A DNA stretch of 64,000 nucleotides. Origin: Isoetes taiwanensis (lineage: Eukaryota; Streptophyta; Lycopodiopsida; Isoetales; Isoetaceae). Position numbers and translations under genes: made by a program. The notes beneath the pieces are model-generated. The model did not search any database, was not told the origin of the DNA, and saw only the letters and a list, made by a program, of their open reading frames with translations. The DNA is taken from positions 659,423 through 723,422 of the forward strand of contig JAJEKV010000112.1 of NCBI GenBank assembly GCA_021234155.1, given 5' to 3'. Every line of letters begins with the position of its first letter. The first letter of the stretch is position 1. Below, piece by piece: positions 53,909 through 61,721 of this stretch.

Positions 53909-54347
53909 AACACATAACTACCATTGACATTAATTAACACAACCATTGGGTCCAACACATTTAAATTAAAATCCCCCTTAAACCCCCTTTAGTTTGGATG
54001 CATATTCACACGGGAGGTGACGTAGGGCAGCGAGAGCCCTCATAATTGTATTTTGCACGTACGAAATCAACACCATATAGTATTCTGCTTGAAATCTTAT
54101 AGTATTTTGCGAATCTTGTTATACAGTATAGCAAATTTTGTACTTGCATACCCCACAAACGAGGAACTTTACGTACGGTGTAGATTAAGGAATAAGGGGT
54201 GAATATGCCTATCCAACAGCTCTCGTTGCCCGGAGTCACCCCCGGTGTGAATATACACCCAAACCAAAGGGGGTTTAAGGGGGATTTTAATTTAAATGTG
54301 TTGGACCCAATGATTGTGTTAATTAATGTCAATGGTTGTTATGTGTT
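53909..54347. mobile_element. Foldback element with 129-bp inverted arms
   Basis: Bases 53909-54037 and 54219-54347 form an inverted repeat with only about 10 differences, separated by 181 bases. Both arms contain the same AAGGGGGTTTAAGGGGGA-type tract and GTGTTAATTAATGTCAATGG. There is no coding capacity beyond mirrored short frames. This fits a non-autonomous foldback or MITE-like element, or two LTR fragments joined head to head. Target-site duplications were not found. Confidence 0.7.
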
Positions 54348-54406
54348 GGGGGATTTAATTTTTATATGTTGGATGTTAATGGTTTGTGTTGCAAAAAAAA
54401 TTTTTT

Positions 54407-54458
54407 GGCCCCTTTCGGGGCCTTAGGGACGTCACCCCCCCCCCCCCCCCGGTGTGAC
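54407..54458. repeat. GGCCCC hairpin and 16-base C run
   Basis: A short palindrome (GGCCCC, 4-base loop, GGGGCC) lies at about 54407-54422. It is followed by GTCAC, a 16-base C run (54435-54450) and GGTGTGAC. The GTCAC-C(n)-GGTGTGA string repeats, in expanded form, the inner end of the right foldback arm at 54235, so this may be the start of a third copy. The run length may be unreliable. Confidence 0.6.
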
Positions 54459-54459
54459 A

Positions 54460-55050
54460 AAAATTTTAGAATTCAAACCAGAAAAAACTAGAATTCATTT
54501 GAGGCTTTCATCACCTGTAACTTTTGAATTTGATCACAATAAAACAAATAGATCATAAGTAAAAGTTACCATAAAGATAGAGCAGATTGATCCCATTATT
54601 CTGAAAGTCATAAAGTTTGCAACACCCATACATAAACATTTTTCAACTGGAATTTAACAAAGACCTTTGGCCTCCATGGATTCTTGTGGTGAGAAACCAA
54701 AGTGGGAAACTTTTTCGCTTGTTAGCACAAGGATCTAGAAGCCTTAAAATCTAAAAATGCATGGTAATTTTTTGCAAGCTTCATTTGGAATGAGCCATAA
54801 AACAATATCCAATAAGCGCAATCTCAGATTAATCACCGGTAGGATGTGAAAGCCTACCAAACCCGGCCGAAAAATTACTGTTTTAGCATAGATAACTTAA
54901 CCAAACATATCCATATCATACACTATCAAAAAGATCTCGGAGAGAGCTTTCCAACACAATAAAAATCATCTCAAACAGAGCTCTGGATCAAAAGTTATGA
55001 TAAGAAATGTGTTGCCGGCGGGGAAACTGCACTGCATGCGCCCTTCAAGC
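54460..55050. other. Intergenic DNA, nothing recognised
   Basis: AT-rich sequence with no open frame of note and no clear repeat. Confidence 0.4.
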
Positions 55051-55243
55051 CCTTCATGTGCCCATTATGCACCACACACACAAAAAGAGGGTTTTTGTTG
55101 TGAGCCATTGGTTGTTGACCATTGGAAAAAAAGGCTAAAATCAATGGCCCTTCATGTGCCCATTATGCACCACACGCACAAAAAAAGGGCTTTCGTTGTG
55201 CGCCATTGGTTGTTGACCATTGAAAAAAGGCTAAAATCAATGG
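55051..55243 (+). repeat. 98-bp tandem duplication
   Basis: Two units begin at 55051 and 55149 with CCTTCATGTGCCCATTATGC and end near GGCTAAAATCAATGG. They differ at only a few positions, including A-run length and two G/A or T/C changes. The paired plus-strand frame over them (54997-55284) merely translates the duplication. Confidence 0.85.
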
Positions 55244-56103
55244 CTCAGAAATGGTGCACTCTAGATGTACAACCATCCATTTGAATACATCACGAAATCA
55301 TAGGAAAACCTTAGTGAAAAGCGTACAAAAACACAAAGAAAACCCCCTATTATTATGCTACATATGGAGTGCAAGTATTATCGATACAATTTGCAAATAA
55401 AAACATAGTGAAGATGTGAGAAGAAGAAATTGTATAGATAGAAGGATCATTACATACCATTAAGTACTCCAATATACATACAAAAAGTATCCAAGTTACA
55501 TGCAATGGAAGGCACAAGATATAAAGGAAGCCATTTGCTTTGCAACCAGTAGTAGCAGAGAGAACAGTTCATCGGGCCCAATGGGGTACAATTAAATAGA
55601 TTGCTTTTGATCCAATTGGAATGTAACTACTCATCATGACATATATGCGAGAAAAAAAAAAGGGATAGATTGTACTTGAAGGAACCAATGGCGATGTCAA
55701 TTTGAAAACAAATTGTAGTGCAGATGAAGAAATGGCCACTAAAGACATATGCACAATGGGAAATTAAAATGTATGACTTGGCATCAACAAAATATGTAGC
55801 CACAGTTTTACATAGCCATAAAATAAGTTTAACAACTCTATATTATATCTAATACAATTTTGTGGATTTCCAGTTGATGACATCAGATTCACAAGCACAA
55901 ACACGTTGGATCATAATATAATGTCATGTCGTAACTAGAAATGGTTTGCAACTTTATCCAAATTTGGGACACTGACAATGGAATTATTTTAGCATGGAAA
56001 AACTAGTACAATGCCATTTATTTGTATGGACTTTGTGAGAGAAAAAGACGATATACAGGTCCTAGCAAGTATCATCTTTGTTAAAGCATGGTATGAACGT
56101 GAA
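55244..56103. other. Intergenic DNA left of truncated LINE
   Basis: AT-rich, with no supported gene and no repeat beyond short A runs. Confidence 0.4.
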
Positions 56104-56222
56104 GAATAGAATAGAATAGAATAGAATAGAATAGAATAGAATAGAATAGAATAGAATAGAATAGAATAGAATAGAATAGAATATAATATAATATAATATA
56201 ATATAATATAATATAATAGAAT
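56104..56222 (-). repeat. (ATTCT)n/(ATTAT)n tail
   Basis: About 15 AGAAT units (plus strand) at 56104-56181 are followed by about seven ATAAT units to about 56218, then a single AGAAT. On the minus strand this is the LINE 3' tail. The switch from ATTCT to ATTAT is a single base change spread through a block of units. Confidence 0.9.
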
Positions 56223-56305
56223 AAAGTTTTTTTCGTCCACGGAGACCAATTGGCATATGGGATCTAAACAGGAGGCGCAACAAGCGTATTACTGTCCGGG
56301 TTAAA

Positions 56306-56334
56306 CCCCCACCCCTCCCTCCCCCCCTCCCCCC
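56306..56334 (-). other. G-rich tract, possible G-quadruplex, in LINE 3' UTR
   Basis: The minus strand has five runs of three to seven G separated by single A or T bases. This satisfies the usual G-quadruplex pattern. It lies between the LINE coding end and the tail. Confidence 0.7.
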
Positions 56335-57149
56335 AAGGGTTGTTTGGGGGAAAAACTGTGATAGGAATAGGTTTGCTGTCAAACTGTACAAATACAGATA
56401 CAAACATATATATCATGAGAGAAATATATATGTAGACATATCAGGTAGATGCCCGAGGACCGAGCTGATCTCAGCGATCAATGATCTCTTGAAGGTACGA
56501 TCCCAACCTTCGTAACGAGCTCGTGCTTAGCATCTCATGCAGGGGCTGGCCAGGGCGGACCAGCTCAGCATAGCGTATCTAAATGTCATCATATGCCGGA
56601 TAACTCTGAAGGGTGTGGCATTCGTCTTCCACAGCTCCAACCTGGCAGCGTTGGCAAAGCCTCTCCTGACACGGCTCCCCAATCCATCTCCCCGTCTCAA
56701 TCCGGAGATGGTGTGCACCTGTGCGAATAGAGGCAATGGATCTGCGCTTTTTCATGGGTAGATGAGTGCGCATGTAGCATTGCGGGCCCCGCCCCAACAT
56801 GGGATTTATATGGCCTTGATAATGTGCTGCTGGCATCCCATAGCTTGCTGAGGAAGCATGTGTGTGGCGATCTGCCTCTGTTTGCACTCGGATGCACCTG
56901 TGCTCCTGCAAATTCCATCTGGCCAGATGGATTTTTATGAAGGGTGACATGTATGTGATGACATGGCAACTTGATGGTAATGTGGATGGTGATTTGGCAA
57001 TTTTATATTGTGACATGGATCAATTTGACACAAATGCACATAAGCTTGCAACTTTTGTGTAACAACTTGATTGTTTGTCTTTTATATACCCTTCTTGGGG
57101 GGTGAAAATATCTTTACCCTGGTTTTGGTTGATTCCATCGCGGTGAATA

Positions 57150-57900
57150 CTTTCCGGCGGAATCACAGACCCTCCGGGAACGGGATCCGTCCCGGAGGCC
57201 CCGTTATCCGTACCTGACAGTACGGCCGTCCATTCTATACTTCCCCGCGGAATCACAACGGTAGAATATTGCCGGACGAAATTACCACTTAATTATTCCA
57301 CGCGATGGAATCACGACGGCGGAATACCGCCGGATGGAATCACCCATTCTATACTTCCCCGCGGAATCACAAGCGGTAGAATCTTGGGGCCGGAATCACC
57401 ACTTAATTATTCCATGCGATGGAATCCGCGACAACGAATCCCGGATCGAATCACCGTCCACGGATCCCGCGGCGCGGAATCACCAACTTGCAATCCGTAG
57501 GACCGGAATCACCATATTCCGATTCGATTCGGCGGAATCCCGAAGGGATTCCTCGTGGATTCACCCAGATTGGATTCCGTCCCCGGGAATCTCTGATCGA
57601 TTCGGCCGATGGAATCGTGATCTGACCATTCCTCCCGGAATCACCACAATCCGATTCCATCGGCCGGAATCACGGAATGTCATTCCGTCCGTGGAATCAC
57701 ATCATCAGATTAATCAACCGGATGGAATCACCCGGGGAGGCTTTGAGGCACGGTTGCATGTTAGACCGTTTCAACATCGAGACCGCACTCATGGACGGTC
57801 GGCGACCCACGGTGTCGTCGTGAGTCCAACCCGCCGAATTTAAAAATGTGCATTCCTCATTACCCATGTTCGTACCATGCGACGGAATCACCTTTCTGTT
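57150..57900 (+). repeat. GGAATCAC-rich irregular array
   Basis: The octamer GGAATCAC or a one-base variant occurs more than a dozen times, preceded by CCG, GCG or GAT, at irregular spacing of about 15-45 bases. Some larger words repeat too, such as CACTTAATTATTCCA (near 57288 and 57399) and CATTCTATACTTCCCCGCGG (near 57232 and 57345). The region is CpG-rich. It leaves a 169-aa plus-strand frame open (57334-57843), which I read as translation of the repeat rather than a gene. Confidence 0.75.
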
Positions 57901-58331
57901 CATCCCCGGCATTCCTCACGCTTTCGGCGGCGGCGGAGATGGGGATGGATCTGGAGGAGAAGATCGAGGAGGTTAGTTCTGGAACAATCCCGATTTCCAT
58001 GGCCTTGCGGGGCAAGCTCGATATCATTTTTATTGGCCGGTACCGCAATCGGGCATCGGCAAGCGGACCGCAGAAGGGCATTTCGATCCACGGTCGACTA
58101 CCCCGGGTTATGTTAGAGCACGAGTCCCGAACCACGGGGAGGAGGTACTCAACCGGGTTTGGTTGTGCCACATTCCCACCTCGGGTTGGGGATTTCATAG
58201 CCAGGGGAGCAAAAAGTGGGGAAGCACCATGCGGTTTCTACATAAGAAGCTCTCAAAGGAATAAAGAGCTATCCAAACCGCAAAGGTTCATATCGACTAA
58301 GAGGTGTGAATTTCCTTTCCCCGGCTTGTGA
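57846..58331 (+). CDS. Unrecognised open frame next to the GGAATC array
   Basis: A 161-aa plus-strand frame with an internal start candidate giving MGMDLEEKIEEVSSGTIPIS (near 57940). The beginning is acidic and gene-like, and a GTTAGT word after KIEE could be a splice donor, in which case only a short first exon is real. The rest is Arg/Gly/Ser-rich with no motif I know. Its 3' end overlaps the antisense frame that ends copy C. It could be a first exon, a gene fragment or a chance frame. Confidence 0.2.
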   Translation: MCIPHYPCSYHATESPFCSSPAFLTLSAAAEMGMDLEEKIEEVSSGTIPISMALRGKLDIIFIGRYRNRASASGPQKGISIHGRLPRVMLEHESRTTGRRYSTGFGCATFPPRVGDFIARGAKSGEAPCGFYIRSSQRNKELSKPQRFISTKRCEFPFPGL

Positions 58332-58783
58332 TAATTTGTTTGGATTTTAAAGCATGTCTGATTCATTCCTGCATCACTAAGGCTGGATCTTTTAATTTTA
58401 TTGGCCTTCTCAAGAGCCAAAGACACCTTTGAAAAATGTGATTTTAAAGATTCTTCCATGGTGCAATGATACACTTTGGTTGGTAACCCATCATATATCT
58501 CATCAATAAGTTTACTGATCTCATCCCAATCCTCCCCAAGTTTGTTTAGTCTGGGGACTATCTCCAGCCAATCATTAAATCCTAGATGAGAAATGGCAGA
58601 TAACTCCTCGGGCTTTCTGCTGGCCTCTTTTTCTAGCAATAAAATGTGTACCTGGTGATTTTTGATGCAACATAGGACTGTCTGTACCGCATTACTTGGA
58701 CATGTAATTTTGCTAGCAACATATCCAATAGGTCCAAGATCTCTATTCCAGCATGGAGGTACAAACTCAACACTGTCATCTTC
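58253..58783 (-). CDS. Exon-like block of an unrecognised protein in copy C
   Basis: Reading from an acceptor-like TTATTATTACAG, the frame runs EDDSVEFVPPCWNRDLGPIG through CPSNAVQTVLCCIKNHQ, then GFNDWLEIVPRLNKLGEDWD, to a stop at 58253. It is about 176 residues without a break. The acidic start continues in phase from the acidic exon ending at 61389. The homologous stretch in copy A (about 22470-22860) is frameshifted. Similarity to copy A ends near 58370, so the last 40 residues come from different DNA. I do not recognise the family; it could be a captured host gene or a transposon protein. Confidence 0.45.
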   Translation of the reverse strand, partial: EDDSVEFVPPCWNRDLGPIGYVASKITCPSNAVQTVLCCIKNHQVHILLLEKEASRKPEELSAISHLGFNDWLEIVPRLNKLGEDWDEISKLIDEIYDGLPTKVYHCTMEESLKSHFSKVSLALEKANKIKRSSLSDAGMNQTCFKIQTNYHKPGKGNSHLLVDMNLCGLDSSLFL

Positions 58784-60783
58784 CTGTAATAATAAGTCTA
58801 TATGTAAGTATCCTATAACAACAAATAGTTCATCCCTGTTACTTCCAGTAGATCTGATGCCACTCCAGTTAAACTAGAGAAATGAAGTGTCTAAAAAAAA
58901 CCCGGACTAAACTAGTTCGAACAACAATCCTACTAGCCCATCTGACTACTTTGGTCAATCCCTCCATAGCCTAATCATTCCATCCTATGATCTAAAAAAA
59001 GAACATAGTGCGTACACCATCTCTATGGGTAACAGGTTCACCATTTACATTCTTAGACAAAACTTGGCCATTAAGGTTTGTCTTTCCCAATACAAAATAT
59101 ATATCATGTGTAGTGGCTTCAATGTACCACCTTATTAATATTCAATTTACTACTGCTGTAACTTAGAATAGCCTTAGTGAATACAACCAGTAGAACCTCA
59201 AACCTGGGTTTATTCGGTTAAACACTTGAATGGTTTTCATGAACCTAAGGCATCTTATTATTTTTAACATCTTTCCATATAGCTATGAGAATCTCAATTT
59301 ACAGCACATGTCTTAAGGATTTCCTTCAGAGTGGAATTGGAAGCTCATTCTCTCACCTATAATACTAAGACCATGTTGCCATATCACTTTAGCCTTCAGC
59401 ACTAAGTAAAACATGTTTACTATTATGCATTAAAAATTCTGCCACCAATGACCAAGGGATACCTTTAAAGTTATGATCACTCGGATTTGTTTTTAACAAC
59501 CCTTTGGGTGACAAGTATTAAACAGCCCTGTTATATTATTATTCTGACTACTCATGTCATAGCCATAAGGTCAATTTTAACAGTAGCAGCATATAATGTT
59601 CTAACTCTGGGAGAATCCAATTTAACTAATAATTGTATCGGCCTATCAAACCTCAGACTAAAGCATACTAACTCATAATAAACTTAGAGTATAGATTTAC
59701 ACAGTGATAGTACTGGAAAAACACTCCAAACCCACTTTATATATAAAAATGAGATCGGAATATATCAGAAAATATGTTGCACAGTATTGTTCCCCTGTTT
59801 ACACAATTTCGTACAACATCTAATGTTCTGCTAAGCATACTCATAAAACTTGGCCTTCAAACATATTACCTGTATGAGTATCATGCAAGACAAGTTCTGG
59901 ATTTTCTTTAAACTTGTATAACAGTATTTAAAACCACAAAATTTCGGAAGTCATACCATGTGAGCAAATATCAATTGCCACTATTTTGCCATATTGTCTT
60001 ATCAAAAAACCTTGACATAACCTCAATTGCAGATTAAGTCCATCCATCAGGTAGCTTCACTTAGACCTAGTACATCCGTTTCGACTGACCATACACCATA
60101 ACAGCAAAGAGGACACATTAGGAGAAGAATCACCACGTACCTGCAGCCAATCATGAGAACGTTAGCTTATAGACTCCTAGAAGCGACCAAGGTTAAAAAG
60201 GTACATTAGGTGATTCTTGGCTCTTCGCCCTTCACCTAATGTACCCTTTGCTCTTGATGTCCGATAATCTACTAAGCATGTACAGTCTAGCAAACCATTT
60301 AATCATATTACTCTAGTAACACAGTACAACAGTCTGGTTTTAGGACCCCATAAGGATCTACATTACAATAACCTAACATACTTCACTGATTTAATATGTC
60401 TAACCAAAAATCCGGCCATTAAGCAGTTGGTAAAAGGGCTATGCTGGCCTGTTATTCACCCTTCTGTTTTATGTACAATGCATCATTTATACACCCTGTT
60501 TTCTGAATCAAAGATCCATATATAAACTACCAGTCCGTCACTCAGCTAAGAGCACTTATTATTTTCATGGACAACAAATGCTGTAAACCTATTTACCTTC
60601 ATACATTCTAGAATGGGACTCGCATGAAACCAACAAACCGCCCGCCCGACTTAGACTTGCTTCTCATTCATCTCAAAGAGATTTCTACAATGGTGGATAG
60701 TGGGTAGTGCACATTACGCGAACTACCCATAAAAATAAAGGGAAAATCCAATTATATCATTTGGACCCCAACAAAATACAATG

Positions 60784-61011
60784 CTAATAGAGATGGGCTA
60801 GTGTACCTCGCCGAAAGCTTATCAACGGATTAAAAACCCCGCCCTTCGGGTTTTCGAGGAAAAACCCTAGTGATAAGCCTTTGGCAAGGGGGCTTGGACA
60901 AACGTGAAGGCATAAAAATCGCCCCAAAACCCACTTAATGGAAAAGTCGAAACAGATGCCGCCGCTGAACCCGCACTCGCACATCATCAACAAAACAACA
61001 AGACAAAACAA
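60784..61011 (-). other. Open frame inside the putative intron of copy C
   Basis: A 75-aa frame starting MFCLVVLLMMCECGFSGGIC lies after a pyrimidine-rich stretch and a GCATGCATCTTTGCATGCAT palindrome (near 61199-61218). The arrangement resembles a promoter with a leader and a short first exon. The corresponding frame in copy A (20249-20530, plus strand) starts similarly with MFCLVVLLMI and then diverges by frameshifts. The function is unknown. Confidence 0.25.
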
Positions 61012-61388
61012 ACCTCCCCGAAAGTGGAGGGTTGATTACGCCGCGTGCTACGCGATAAAAAATACAATAACAAAGAAGGGGGAGGGTGGGTTCAAGAGAA
61101 TAAGGTAATCACCGAGAGAGAAGAGGAAGAGCCGATGAGAAGTCGGCGTAAACGCCTAAAATAGCTTAACTACCAACCAAAACGGGCATGCGCCACCAGA
61201 TGCATGCAAAGATGCATGCTCGCCCCATTCTAGAATGGCGATCCGATGTCTCCGGATCGATGGGATTTGTTACCCTTTACCATCGGCATAATTTTCTCGC
61301 TGGTCGGATCATGTTCCAAAGAAGCAGTGCATAGACTAAGAAAATGAAGGCTTCTTAAAAAGCTCAGAAACTTTTTGACATATTATAC

Positions 61389-61721
61389 CTGTAGATCTTC
61401 ATTGTCCGAATCAAAGTCTTCCTCAGAGGGTTGTGTCTCAGGCACAAAATGCTCATTGTTGCTATTATTTCGTAAAACCCTATTTGGATTTCTATTAAAG
61501 TTGCCACCCTTTTTAGCTACTTAAACCACCTCCGTTCCTCAAAATTTTCTCTTGGTCTCATGGTTATGTAACCAATCGCCTCTTCTATTCATCTTTAACC
61601 TCTCAAGTTTTACCGGATTTTGGCACCAAAGGAGTTCTCTTTCTGTTTCTAAATCCGGTGTATACTCTTCTTCGGAAGTCTGACTGTCGGACCAGCCATC
61701 GGAATTAAATCCCATATCCAA
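61389..61721 (-). pseudogene. Acidic exon-like block in copy C, one frameshift
   Basis: The frame starts MDMGFNSDGWSDSQTSEEEY and runs to an early stop at 61539 within an A-run/T-run (AAAATTTT). After a shift it continues as KKGGNFNRNPNRVLRNNSNN and ends SEEDFDSDNEDLQ at 61389, immediately before a GTATAATATG donor. Copies A and B have the same donor at about 19876 and 27591. The phase joins to the block at 58783 across an intron of about 2.6 kb. No family was recognised. The stop may be decay or a homopolymer error. Confidence 0.4.

Larger units (their letters stand above)
56104..57060 (-). mobile_element. 5'-truncated LINE with long (ATTCT)n tail
   Basis: A minus-strand frame (57016-56579) encodes the end of a LINE polyprotein: MKKRRSIASIRTGAHHLRI, ETGRW, then CQERLCQRCQVGAVEDECHT and SYPAYDDI. 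The C-x-x-C...V-E-D-E-x-H...C/S-P pattern is the usual C-terminal Cys/His segment after the reverse transcriptase. Downstream on the minus strand come a non-coding region with a G-rich tract (56334-56306) and a pentanucleotide tail (56222-56104). Everything upstream of the C-terminal segment is missing, as in 5'-truncated LINE insertions. The tail matches the nested LINE at 13.15 kb, so they are probably related. Confidence 0.8.

Noticed and set aside
55989-56403. Minus-strand frames rich in FYSIL repeats
   Set aside because: They are translations of the (ATTCT)n tail and the adjacent G-rich tract.
57334-57843. 169-aa plus-strand frame
   Set aside because: It translates the GGAATCAC array; the repeated ESP/GIT/WN words follow the repeat, not a protein family.
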